In this document: positions 51,134 through 59,738 of the stretch, one piece after another
Layout: each line of letters begins with the position of its first letter
Numbering within the stretch: the stretch's first letter is position 1
From: Paenibacillus polymyxa M1
Lineage (GTDB): Bacteria; Bacillota; Bacilli; Paenibacillales; Paenibacillaceae
Length of the DNA: 64,000 nt
Direction: 5' to 3'
Assembly: GCF_000237325.1 (NCBI RefSeq)
Contig: NC_017542.1
Span: 4,604,001-4,668,000 of the forward strand
The notes under the pieces: generated by a model
The model's input: only the letters and a program-made list of their open reading frames with translations
The model's database searches: none
What the model was told of the DNA's origin: nothing
Translations under genes and position numbers: made by a program

Positions 51134-52528
51134 ATGCTGGTCAGTATCGTTATCCTTACGTTAAACAACTGGAAACTAACAGAACGGTGTCTGGATAGCA
51201 TCGTGCGCTACACTACCATTCCTTACGAATTGATCTGTATTGACAATGGATCGACAGACGGTACTCAACATCAACTACGTCGTCGGGAGAATGTACGTTT
51301 AATTGAGAATGAAACTAACCGTGGATTTGCAGCAGCTTGTAATCAAGGTATTAAGGCATCTATAGGGGATACTATTCTCCTGCTCAATAATGACACGATG
51401 GTATCTCACCATTGGCTGGAAAATTTAATTCATGCACTTTTTAGCTCAGCGGATATTGGCATTGTCGGTCCTGTGTCCAACATGGTGATGCCAATGCAAC
51501 GCCTTCCCATGTCCTATTCAACCACAGAGACATATCATGAATTCAGCAAAAATTTTAATGTCACTAATCCCTCACTTTGGCGGGATACGACGGCTTTAAG
51601 CGGATTTTGTATGTTGTTCCGTCGTCAATTGATAAGTCAGATCGGGTATTTAGACGAAGCATTCCCGGGAGGTGGCTATGAAGATATTGATTTCGGGTAT
51701 CGGACACTAAAAAAGGGATTAAGGCTCCTTATCGCAGGAGACAGTCATGTCCATCATGAGGGTAACGCAAGTTTTACACATAATTCAATCGATATAGTTG
51801 AATGGGGACAGAGAAATCGCCGAATATTTCTAAGAAAATGGAATTTTAACCCTGAACGCCTCATTTATACATTAGATGAATACTTTTTCCCCGGACAGTT
51901 TGCTGCGGGGCATCCGCACCATCGACCTAAGGATTCTTCCTTACCTAATGGAATACTCATTCGAGATTCCAAAGGAAATATTTATCAAATCGAGAAAGGA
52001 CTGAAGCGGCCTGTCGAGTCGCTCGATACTTTTCATGCTCTTCATTTTCGTCTTGATCGGGTAATCCAGCTGTCGGATAGCACGGTGACCAGCATCCCCG
52101 ACGGCAAGCCGTTACTGCATAATGGCCAACTTCGAGAGCATTTCCCAGCGGTTTACATCGCCAGAGATCCCATGAACGGTATGCACCTGATCAGCCATGG
52201 TCTGCGCTATCCCTTCCGCGATTTCGAATCGTTCCGTTTGCTGGGCTATGAGGTCAACGAATCGATTCCTCTTTCATTCGCGCAGCTGGAGACTTTCCCT
52301 ATTGGTCCACCTATTGATACCAATGTTTTCGAAGAGCATGAGCTGATCGATTACCGGTTGTATATGGGCCCGGATCACGGACTATATTATGCAGAGGGCG
52401 GATGGTTGCGACCCATTCCCAGTAAAAGAGAGGTCCATGTGTTCAGATGGCATACACAGCCTCCTATTCCCCTTCCGACGGATGTATTTAACCGAAGCCC
52501 ACAAGGTCCAACGATCGTGGCTTTATGA
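51134..52528 (+). CDS. GT2 glycosyltransferase with three C-terminal repeats
   Basis: 464 residues. Residues 1-250 are a GT2 domain (LVSIVILTLNNWKLTERCLD, IDNGSTDGT, LLNNDTMV, GGGYEDIDFGYR). From about 280 there are three tandem units of roughly 55 residues: GNIYQIEKGLKRPVESLDTF; GMHLISHGLRYPFRDFESF; GLYYAEGGWLRPIPSKREV. Each has an aromatic/Gly/Arg-Pro core and ends near a Pro-rich IPDGKPL-like phrase. The same unit occurs at the C-terminus of the genes at 58033 and 63605. It may bind a spore-surface partner. The DNA of the repeat part is somewhat more GC-rich than the GT domain, which suggests domain shuffling. GGAG precedes the ATG. Confidence 0.85.
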   Translation: MLVSIVILTLNNWKLTERCLDSIVRYTTIPYELICIDNGSTDGTQHQLRRRENVRLIENETNRGFAAACNQGIKASIGDTILLLNNDTMVSHHWLENLIHALFSSADIGIVGPVSNMVMPMQRLPMSYSTTETYHEFSKNFNVTNPSLWRDTTALSGFCMLFRRQLISQIGYLDEAFPGGGYEDIDFGYRTLKKGLRLLIAGDSHVHHEGNASFTHNSIDIVEWGQRNRRIFLRKWNFNPERLIYTLDEYFFPGQFAAGHPHHRPKDSSLPNGILIRDSKGNIYQIEKGLKRPVESLDTFHALHFRLDRVIQLSDSTVTSIPDGKPLLHNGQLREHFPAVYIARDPMNGMHLISHGLRYPFRDFESFRLLGYEVNESIPLSFAQLETFPIGPPIDTNVFEEHELIDYRLYMGPDHGLYYAEGGWLRPIPSKREVHVFRWHTQPPIPLPTDVFNRSPQGPTIVAL

Positions 52529-52580
52529 TGATTAAACTACAGGCTGGTTCTTTATAGAACCAGCCTGTAGTTTAATCATC
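52527..52580 (+). terminator. Perfect 24-base inverted repeat terminator
   Basis: GATGATTAAACTACAGGCTG plus four bases (52527-52550) is exactly repeated in inverse at 52557-52580 around TTTATA, and is followed by TTTT. The stem includes the stop codon of the GT2 gene. Confidence 0.85.
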
Positions 52581-52739
52581 TTTTCACGACATACAGCGGT
52601 AATAAAAGCCGATGGGCAATGTTAATTGCGGGTACTGGACAAGCCGGGATTCCTTAATTTGTACTAAACACCTCTATATATTAACACACTCTATTACTAC
52701 TCTTTCTTCATATATTGGTATTACAAGGAGGTGAAAAAT

Positions 52740-53132
52740 ATGGCCGTTTTTTCGTTAGGAGCCGTTGAAAACCTTAATCCAGATGGTAGTTTCCATTCGA
52801 GTTCTGTTACACTACGTATCACTAATACAACAGCTCTTCCACTCACTCCCATCGTTGTTACTGCTTATAGCGCACCTGGTAGTGCACCAACAGGTACAGT
52901 GGCAGTACCGTATTTTACAACCACATTTGCCTTGGGTGCACCAAGGGCAGTAGTCACACTTACGATTCCTACTGTAGTGCCAGCATATCAGATCAACGTT
53001 TCATCTCCAGCCGTAGCCGCCGCAATTATCAGTGATATTTCGATTGCGGCGCAAGGAAGAGACGCTGCTGGCAATTTCGTACCAGAGCATGCCTTCCCGT
53101 TCGGCGATTGGGCAGTAATTGCTACTGTATAA
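52740..53132 (+). CDS. Small Thr/Val/Ala-rich protein, candidate spore-surface component
   Basis: A 130-residue protein with no signal peptide, rich in Thr, Val, Ala and Pro and almost without charge in the middle (VTLRITNTTALPLTPIVVTA). It looks like a beta-sandwich: alternating polar/hydrophobic residues throughout. I do not recognise a family. AAGGAGG lies 8 bases before ATG 52740. It stands alone between two convergent arms of glycosyltransferase genes. Its many Thr/Ser residues and place in the locus make it a candidate acceptor for the sugars, or a structural crust protein; this is inference. Confidence 0.75.
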   Translation: MAVFSLGAVENLNPDGSFHSSSVTLRITNTTALPLTPIVVTAYSAPGSAPTGTVAVPYFTTTFALGAPRAVVTLTIPTVVPAYQINVSSPAVAAAIISDISIAAQGRDAAGNFVPEHAFPFGDWAVIATV

Positions 53133-53284
53133 CGGGTTGAATCATGATAAAGGTATTGTTTTCCTAACTAACATGGTCTCTCTCCCTATCATCATTAGTC
53201 ATTTGTAATTGGCCTGTGAATCTGCGTGCTCTACACAGGCACTGCAGGTCACAGGCTGAAAATTTTTCAATATTCTGATTTGTA

Positions 53285-54004
53285 CTACATAGCTGCAAAT
53301 CTGTTCAGCAGCTCAGTTAAGCTGGTTCTGTAGCGTGCCTGGGTAATTAAGTATTCCTGTTCAATGACGTGTCGATGCTTGTTCGTTCCCATCTCATCAT
53401 GCCAGCGGTAGTTTACCAGCAGTTCGTTTAAAAAAGGAAACTCGTATCCTGCCAGTATAACTCTGTACCACATATCCAAATCGTGGGTATACGTCAACAG
53501 CTCATTGAACAACCCTATCTGCGTAAACAGTTCTTTTTTGAACATAACCGTGCATCCGTTTACCGGGTTACCTTTCAGAAAAAAACGGTAAAATTCCTGT
53601 ATCGACGGAAGTACCGGTCCCGCCTGGTATCTTGTGATTTGGCTGTATTCATTGATTGTGTTGAAGTTGGTGTGAGAAATATGTGCACCTTGCTCCAGCA
53701 TAAAGGAAACCTGATTGTTAATTTTATCCTTGTGGAAGGTATCATCCGAGCTGAGCCACGCAATGTATTCACCGTTGGCATGTCGGATGCCGTGATTAAG
53801 TGCACTGGCCGTCCCACCGTTTAATTTACCTAAATAATAGATATATTTACGGTAAGGATGAAGCATTTCAGTATGTGTGGTTGAACCATCATCGACGACA
53901 ATGATTTCAAGCGGGCCGTAGGTTTGCTCCAGTGCGCTTTGCACTGCCTGATCGACGTACCTGCAGTTATAAAACGGAATTACGATCGTTACACTCGGTC
54001 TCAT
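53285..54004 (-). CDS. GT2 family glycosyltransferase (paralogue of 50405-51121)
   Basis: A 239-residue GT-A enzyme: SVTIVIPFYNCRYVDQAVQS, VVDDGST, YIAWLSSDDTFHKDK, YTHDLDMWYRVILAGYEF. The start ATG 54002-54004 overlaps the TGA of the upstream SDR gene (ATGA), with GAAAGGAAG before it. It ends the minus-strand sugar operon 152 bases from the small Thr-rich gene. It resembles the plus-strand GT2 at 50405 closely, so one probably arose from the other. Confidence 0.88.
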   Translation of the reverse strand: MRPSVTIVIPFYNCRYVDQAVQSALEQTYGPLEIIVVDDGSTTHTEMLHPYRKYIYYLGKLNGGTASALNHGIRHANGEYIAWLSSDDTFHKDKINNQVSFMLEQGAHISHTNFNTINEYSQITRYQAGPVLPSIQEFYRFFLKGNPVNGCTVMFKKELFTQIGLFNELLTYTHDLDMWYRVILAGYEFPFLNELLVNYRWHDEMGTNKHRHVIEQEYLITQARYRTSLTELLNRFAAM

Positions 54005-55029
54005 CTCGTTTCTTCCTTTCTGGCTCGACTGTAGCCAATCATATCCTTCAGTGATTGCCCTAACGGAATGGTTGGCATCCAGCCCAGTTCCTCTAGTTCC
54101 TTTGGCTGATATACATCCGTGGACGCCTCTTCTGTCACATCTCCCCATTGTATGGCAACAGGGGTGTCTGCCAACGCAATCATACGTTCTACGATATCCC
54201 CCAACTGCATCATCTTGCCTGAGCAAACAGGGTATACACGCCCCGGAACACCTCGCTCCAGTAGCACGCTATACGCTCGGACAGCATCGCGCACGTCCAG
54301 AAAATCTCGCAGCGCATGCCGTGAAGAAACCTGAAACGGAGTCGGTGCAGAAACGGAAGCAAGGGCAGGGGGCTCTACATTCTGCACGTCTCGCACGCTC
54401 TGCTCGGTCCGTGCGATATAGCCTGCCAACAGTGCACAGAAACCGGTGGAGGGACCCGGGCCGATCAGATTGCAAGGCTCCGCCAGCATGACGGATTGAT
54501 CGAACAGCGCACCCCACGAAAGCGCGACTGCCTCTTGAAGGCTTTTGCTGAGGCTGTACGGGTGCGGAGGATAATACGGTGCCTGCAAAGCCGTCTTTAG
54601 GCGAGAACCCGCCACTACAATTCGGACTTTTGGGAAAGGGCGCAGTACATCCAGCAGATACAATGTGGACAGTACATTGGATTCCATGTACAGCAGTGGA
54701 CTTTGCCATGATTCAGGCACCGAATTTTTACCGCCCAGATGAAGCACATAATCCGGTGCAATTTGGCGGATTACTTCGCCAAGACGTTTCTTATCAAGCA
54801 AATCACATACATAAGGCGTGATACAGACGTGAGTGCCGACATCCGGACTAGGATACTCATCATCTCCAGCCAGTGAGGTCAGCTTTGATGCGGAAGCGGC
54901 AGTGCGAGTCAGCGCCGCCACCTCCCAGCCGAGCTGTGCAAAATAGAGGCAGGCGTGCATCCCGGTATAGCCTGCCGCTCCGGTAATGACTATGACAGGC
55001 CGACGTTGTTCCGCTGTGCTTCTGTCCAT
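54001..55029 (-). CDS. Extended SDR (GDP/UDP-sugar reductase or epimerase-like)
   Basis: A 342-residue extended SDR: VIVITGAAGYTGMHACLYFA, LGGKNSVPESW, catalytic Ser in VVAGSR and PYSLSKSLQEAVAL with Tyr/Lys. The closest pattern is that of GDP-4-keto-6-deoxymannose reductases, but specificity is uncertain. The ATG overlaps the upstream RmlD-like gene by 40 bases; GGAG lies before it, so I keep it. Part of a five-gene nucleotide-sugar set. Confidence 0.78.
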   Translation of the reverse strand: MDRSTAEQRRPVIVITGAAGYTGMHACLYFAQLGWEVAALTRTAASASKLTSLAGDDEYPSPDVGTHVCITPYVCDLLDKKRLGEVIRQIAPDYVLHLGGKNSVPESWQSPLLYMESNVLSTLYLLDVLRPFPKVRIVVAGSRLKTALQAPYYPPHPYSLSKSLQEAVALSWGALFDQSVMLAEPCNLIGPGPSTGFCALLAGYIARTEQSVRDVQNVEPPALASVSAPTPFQVSSRHALRDFLDVRDAVRAYSVLLERGVPGRVYPVCSGKMMQLGDIVERMIALADTPVAIQWGDVTEEASTDVYQPKELEELGWMPTIPLGQSLKDMIGYSRARKEETR

Positions 55030-55844
55030 TCCAGCAGCTCCTTCAGCATGATGCTGTAGTGAGGAACATCGTAGAGCAGATCGGCCCGGGTAGAACGAAG
55101 CGTCCGATCTTGCACCGGCTCATCTTTCGGCACGATCCGAATATCCTCCCTCTTCCAGATGTCTTTGAACAGCAGTAGCAAATCATGTTTACTGATCGGT
55201 TCGGGGTGAACCAGATGAATGAGTCCGTCTAGCGGCTCATTCATAAGCACCTGTATCGCTTTAGCCAATTCCAGTGTCGTGACCCCGTTCCAAAAGACGC
55301 GGCGATATCCGTCAACATCTCCGCTCTGCTGTAAAAACCAGTGCAGCAGACCAATGCCTTCCCTCCGAATTTCCGGACCGATAATAGAGGTACGAATAGT
55401 CAGATGCCCTGCCGCCTTTACTTCTCCGAGTATTTTCGTCACAGCATAGGCGCTTGTCCCGTCAGGCTGATCCGTCTCCTTGTACAAACCAGGAGCACGC
55501 TTTCCCTCGAATACACAATCCGTGCTGATATGAATGAGTCGGGCACCGATGCTGTCCGCCGTCCGCCGGAGAAGATGCGGCAACAGTCCATTGATTTGGT
55601 ATGCTGTAATCTGATCCTCCCCGGCATACTGATTCAGCACACCCACCGCGTTGATGATGACGTCTGGCCGCACACTGCGAACCAACTGCTCCACCATAAA
55701 GCTGTCTCTTACATCCAGCAGCAGACCGCCTTTATTTTCGGGATCACGGGTGGTATAGAAGACGTTATGCCTGCCCTGATTTTGAAAATAATCGACCAGG
55801 ACATGGCCCGCCATGCCGTTACCACCCAAAATAAGCAGCTTCAT
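54990..55844 (-). CDS. RmlD-like nucleotide-sugar 4-keto reductase
   Basis: A 284-residue RmlD-family SDR: LLILGGNGMAGHVLVDYF, NAVGVLNQYA, HISTDCVFEGKRAPGLYKE, and SAYAVTKILGE with Tyr/Lys. It lacks the C-terminal cupin of CapF. With a CapE-like 4,6-dehydratase before it and a WecB-like 2-epimerase next, it should reduce the 4-keto intermediate of a UDP-6-deoxy-L-HexNAc, as RmlD-like WbvR does in the L-RhaNAc/L-QuiNAc route. Overlaps the upstream gene by 4 bases (ATGA). Confidence 0.82.
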   Translation of the reverse strand: MKLLILGGNGMAGHVLVDYFQNQGRHNVFYTTRDPENKGGLLLDVRDSFMVEQLVRSVRPDVIINAVGVLNQYAGEDQITAYQINGLLPHLLRRTADSIGARLIHISTDCVFEGKRAPGLYKETDQPDGTSAYAVTKILGEVKAAGHLTIRTSIIGPEIRREGIGLLHWFLQQSGDVDGYRRVFWNGVTTLELAKAIQVLMNEPLDGLIHLVHPEPISKHDLLLLFKDIWKREDIRIVPKDEPVQDRTLRSTRADLLYDVPHYSIMLKELLEWTEAQRNNVGLS

Positions 55845-56827
55845 TTAATGAACCCCCCGCTCCGGAGGATAGTTCGAATTTCCTCTTTTGACATCAGATT
55901 AAACTCCGAGCTAAAGCTGCTGAATGATACCGGAGGACACTGACTATAACGATCTCTTAATTGGGGGATGTTCAGCGTTGGGAGAATGACCAAATATTGC
56001 TCGTCATACACAACCGTTGTCAGGCTTTCAAAGTTACTCATCAAAATCTCATGAATTTTTTCGCCGGGACGGACACCTTGCTCTACAATTTCTACGTTTT
56101 CCACGCCCGAATCTTCAATGAGCACCTCAGCCAAATCCAAAATGCGACAGGTTGGCATGGTCATGATAAAAATTTCCCCGCCGACACTTTCCACCGAAGC
56201 TTTGAACAGGAGACTGATCGCATCACGCAGGGTCAGGAAAAAACGGGTCATTTTCATATCCGTAATAGAAACCTTCCCCTTTTGGCGAATCTGGTTTTGA
56301 AACAGATGCACTACGCTTCCGTTTGTGCCCAATACATTACCGCCTCGTACCGTCACGAACCGTGTATCACTATTCAGCAGATTGGCGTAGACAATCAATT
56401 TTTCTCCAATCGCCTTGGTCATACCGTAAAAATTGGACGGATTCGCGGCTTTGTCAGTCGATATATATATAACTTTCTTTACCTGATTGGCGACAGCGGC
56501 CTCAATCACGTTTTGGGTGCCTACGACATTGGTTTTGAGTGCTTCATAGGGCTGATCCTCACAGACAGGTACGTGCTTGAGAGCCGCCAAATGAAACACA
56601 TAGTCCACACCCTGACAAGCGGTAACCAGCGCGTCCTTATCCCGGATATCTCCAATACAGAAGCTGAGCCGTTCATCCTCAAACTGCCTGTTCATGGCAA
56701 CCTGGCTCGATTCTCCACGTGAATAGATAATGACCTCTTTGGGGTTACGCGGCAGTAACTGGGTAACCAGCTCATGCCCCCAAGAGCCGGTACCGCCGGT
56801 AACCAAGATACGTTGGTTTTCAAACAT
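55841..56827 (-). CDS. capE: CapE-like UDP-GlcNAc 4,6-dehydratase/5-epimerase
   Basis: A 328-residue polysaccharide-biosynthesis SDR: ILVTGGTGSWGHELVTQLL, EVIIYSRGESSQVAMNRQF, GDIRDKDAL, HLAALKHVPVCEDQPYEAL, STDKAANPSNFYGMTKAIGEK, and VRGGNVLGTNGSVVHLF. These match inverting UDP-GlcNAc 4,6-dehydratases (CapE, WbjB, FlaA1 group). GGAGGG precedes ATG 56827; the frame opens 15 bases earlier. It overlaps the WecB-like gene by 8 bases. First step to UDP-L-FucNAc, L-QuiNAc or L-RhaNAc. Confidence 0.88.
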   Translation of the reverse strand: MFENQRILVTGGTGSWGHELVTQLLPRNPKEVIIYSRGESSQVAMNRQFEDERLSFCIGDIRDKDALVTACQGVDYVFHLAALKHVPVCEDQPYEALKTNVVGTQNVIEAAVANQVKKVIYISTDKAANPSNFYGMTKAIGEKLIVYANLLNSDTRFVTVRGGNVLGTNGSVVHLFQNQIRQKGKVSITDMKMTRFFLTLRDAISLLFKASVESVGGEIFIMTMPTCRILDLAEVLIEDSGVENVEIVEQGVRPGEKIHEILMSNFESLTTVVYDEQYLVILPTLNIPQLRDRYSQCPPVSFSSFSSEFNLMSKEEIRTILRSGGFIK

Positions 56828-57911
56828 GCCGTTTCCCTCCAAGCAAAAATTTGACTACCTTATCCGATACATCTTCCGCCAGATAGCCTGCGGGACACTG
56901 CCACTTATGGTTCATCCCGGTCATTATAGCTACCGCGGTTGCTATAACCTCGCCATCAAGACCGGACACGATATTGCTGCCGCAATCTACCGTTTCCGGC
57001 CGTTCGGTCGTACGACGCATCGTGACGGTCGGCACCCCCATGACACAGCATTCTTCCTGTACGGTGCCGCTGTCCGTCAAAGCGCAGCGGGCATGCCGCT
57101 CCAGCAGAACGAAGTCAAAAAAGCCGAACGGCTCGTGAAATTCTACCAGCGGATCAAGCTGGATCGGCGGGTGGCTTGCGATCCGAGCGGCGGTGCGGGG
57201 ATGGATACTGCAAATGACCCGCTGCTCGAACTGCCGGGCTACCCGGTTAAGACCATCCAAAATAGCCAGCAAATGTGGCGGATGGTCGACATTTTCAGCT
57301 CTGTGGGCAGTGACCAAGAAATATTTCCCCGGCGACAATCCTAACTTTTTCAAAATTTCGCTTCCAGATATCTCTTTCTCATAGTGCTGCATGACTTCAT
57401 AGATCGGATTTCCAGTCAGTATAATTCGTTGGCTTGGAAAGCCTTCACGTAGTAGGTGCTGCTTGCTTTGCTCTGTATAAGGCATATTAATGGTAGAAAT
57501 CGCGTCGATGACGCGCCGGTTCTTCTCCTCCGGCACATCCAGATCATAACAGCGGTTCCCAGCCTCCATATGCACAACTGGGTAACCCATACGTTCCGCT
57601 AGCAGGGCACATAAGGCGCTGTTCGTATCACCGAGCAATAGTACATGATCTGGGCGTTCCTTGTTTAAAATGTCCTCCATCTGCGAGTACATGGCAGACA
57701 GTTGTTTGCCCAGCGTTCCCGCTTTCTCCTGAAGCACATAATCCGGGGCGCGCAAACCCAGCTCGCGGAAGAATTGTCCGCTCAGGCTTTCCGTATAATT
57801 TTGGCCCGTATGCACAAGCACATGTTCATCTGCATAGTGGTCCAGCTTCGGAATAATCAGGCTGAGCCGTATAATCTCCGGTCTTGTGCCGAGCACGGTC
57901 AATATTTTCAT
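56820..57911 (-). CDS. wecB: UDP-N-acetylglucosamine 2-epimerase family enzyme (WecB/CapG-like)
   Basis: A 363-residue epimerase: MKILTVLGTRPEIIRLSLII, HTGQNY, LLGDTNSALCALLAERMG, VVHMEAGNRC, PEEKNRRVIDAIST, VTAHRAENVDHPPHLL, and DSGTVQEECCVMGVPTVTMR. With CapE-like and RmlD-like partners it would act on the 6-deoxy sugar (as CapG/WbvD), not on UDP-GlcNAc for ManNAc, but both are possible. I use the ATG at 57911; a GTG 15 bases upstream also opens the frame. Confidence 0.9.
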   Translation of the reverse strand: MKILTVLGTRPEIIRLSLIIPKLDHYADEHVLVHTGQNYTESLSGQFFRELGLRAPDYVLQEKAGTLGKQLSAMYSQMEDILNKERPDHVLLLGDTNSALCALLAERMGYPVVHMEAGNRCYDLDVPEEKNRRVIDAISTINMPYTEQSKQHLLREGFPSQRIILTGNPIYEVMQHYEKEISGSEILKKLGLSPGKYFLVTAHRAENVDHPPHLLAILDGLNRVARQFEQRVICSIHPRTAARIASHPPIQLDPLVEFHEPFGFFDFVLLERHARCALTDSGTVQEECCVMGVPTVTMRRTTERPETVDCGSNIVSGLDGEVIATAVAIMTGMNHKWQCPAGYLAEDVSDKVVKFLLGGKRHV

Positions 57912-58032
57912 GGTTTTGGAACCCACCTTTGCTGTCGTTGTTTCATTGAATTGTGGAGTTCAATGAATAATAGCCATCCAGCAGACTGGCTGTGCTCCGA
58001 CTTATCGTTCATCTCAAGCGGTCCGGCGTATT

Positions 58033-59682
58033 TCACCCGGACCGTTGTTTGGAATGCTGTCTGGCCTTGAGTGTGACTCGCTTCTGCTTGTGCGCTTTGG
58101 ATCGCCGTGACTGGAGCTTGAATTTCCGCTTGAGCTTCTGTCTGGACTTGGATTTTCGATATAATGGGGACCCGTGAATTTTCTTGAGACGGCTTCTGCC
58201 AGCGCTTCTCTTATACCTGCGACTCCGCAGTCTGGTATGCTTGTGGCCCTTTGGGCATCTTGCCCGAATACTACGCTTGCGGCGAGGCAACTCAGATGGT
58301 GGCTCAGGCAAAGAGGGGACTGGTTGTGGCAAACCCTGAATGGCTGCATATTCGATTGGCGGCAGACCCAGCACTGGCAGTTGATTAACGACCGATTCGG
58401 GAAATTCTCGAACGGTGTTGAGATAAGCCTCCGGTATTGCAGTGACCTGACGCAGGCCTTCGCCTTCCCTCGTCCATACCGGACCACCCGGCTGCTGAAT
58501 CAACGGGAACCAATGCGGATGATGACATACCCATTGACTGACCATGACGTGCAGACTGCTTCGGTAGGAATCAGGTCCGTAGACACGCGTAGCCGCACTG
58601 TTGTTACGCACACCAATTCGTTCCGCTTCCTCGGAATGATCGAGCAGATAGCCTACTTTTTGCGCCAGCATATCGCTGTTGCCTGGCTCTACCAAAAAAT
58701 CTGCATTTCCGGTCGCCTCCATTAATTCCACAAGTCCGCCCTGCGCAAAGGCTACGACGGGCTTGCCGTACACCAGACCCTCCAGAGCCGTCATACCAAA
58801 GCCTTCCTCCACCATACTAGGGATCACCACAATATCCATTGCGCTATAGGCTGTTGAAACGGATTCCTCGAATGAACTGAATTGGAAGCGGCGGCTATAA
58901 CGAGACTGGCGAATCAAAGAGATACATTTTACGTAATACTCGGAATCCACTGAGCTACCGATGATCCAGAAACGGCACCGCGAATTGGTTTCACACAGCT
59001 TTAGAGCCATGTGGACAAAAGGCAATAGCCCTTTGGCTTCGTAGATAAAGGAAGAAATATAACCAATGCAGATATGAAAATCTCGCAGTCCCAGCTTTTC
59101 ACGTTTCCTTCTCCGTTCCAGCACATACTCTTTGGGAGACGGCATATTCATATCCCGGCAAGGAGGCAACATCGTATGCGGACGTGTCAATCCCCCGCCA
59201 TGCAAAGGGCGCATAACAGCCTGCGAAATGCCAATGACCCACTGGCTATAACGCTCGATAATCGAAACAGAAATCGGCGTATGCGCATTCTGGTTAATGA
59301 CCTCGGTTATTTTCCAGATAACCGGGATATTAAGCTCTTGGGCAACCATTGCGGGCATGACGTTCACACAGGTATTGACCAGCACCACATCAGGTCGAGC
59401 ATGCCGAAGCATCTGGTGCAATGGTGCATACGCCACATGGTTCCGCAAATTCTCCGCATCCTGCGCCAATCCCTCATAGGGGGTATACATGCCATGCAGC
59501 ATGAACAAATTCTGAGTCTGTACAGCTATCCCGCGCTTGCGGGCCATTGAGGTCAGCCGCCCTTCACCAGGCGTTACGAGAATGCAATCGAAATACGTAC
59601 GCATGTCTAGACAAAAATGCAGTAGCAGCTTTTCCGCCCCTGTAATGCTGCGGACGTTGCTGACATGGCTGAATAGCATCAT
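58033..59682 (-). CDS. GT4 glycosyltransferase with repeat domain and Lys/Arg-rich tail
   Basis: 549 residues. Residues 1-385 form a GT4 domain close to that of the 48958 gene (MLFSHVSNVRSITGAEKLLL; SMVEEGFGMTALEGLVYGKPVV). Next comes one copy of the repeat found in the 51134 gene (PVWTREGEGLRQVTAIPEAY). The last 90 residues are extremely basic (KRSIRARCPKGHKHTRLRSR and more), with no homology I can name. AAGGAGGTG is placed for an ATC codon at 59692-59694 (ATC AAG CCG AAA ATG ATG), so initiation may be at ATC; the ATG at 59682 is 20 or more bases from the ribosome-binding site. Confidence 0.8.
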   Translation of the reverse strand: MMLFSHVSNVRSITGAEKLLLHFCLDMRTYFDCILVTPGEGRLTSMARKRGIAVQTQNLFMLHGMYTPYEGLAQDAENLRNHVAYAPLHQMLRHARPDVVLVNTCVNVMPAMVAQELNIPVIWKITEVINQNAHTPISVSIIERYSQWVIGISQAVMRPLHGGGLTRPHTMLPPCRDMNMPSPKEYVLERRRKREKLGLRDFHICIGYISSFIYEAKGLLPFVHMALKLCETNSRCRFWIIGSSVDSEYYVKCISLIRQSRYSRRFQFSSFEESVSTAYSAMDIVVIPSMVEEGFGMTALEGLVYGKPVVAFAQGGLVELMEATGNADFLVEPGNSDMLAQKVGYLLDHSEEAERIGVRNNSAATRVYGPDSYRSSLHVMVSQWVCHHPHWFPLIQQPGGPVWTREGEGLRQVTAIPEAYLNTVREFPESVVNQLPVLGLPPIEYAAIQGLPQPVPSLPEPPSELPRRKRSIRARCPKGHKHTRLRSRRYKRSAGRSRLKKIHGSPLYRKSKSRQKLKRKFKLQSRRSKAHKQKRVTLKARQHSKQRSG

Positions 59683-59738
59683 TTTCGGCTTGATCGGAGT
59701 TCACCTCCTTTAAAATAGCAACCATCGTCATGTGTATC

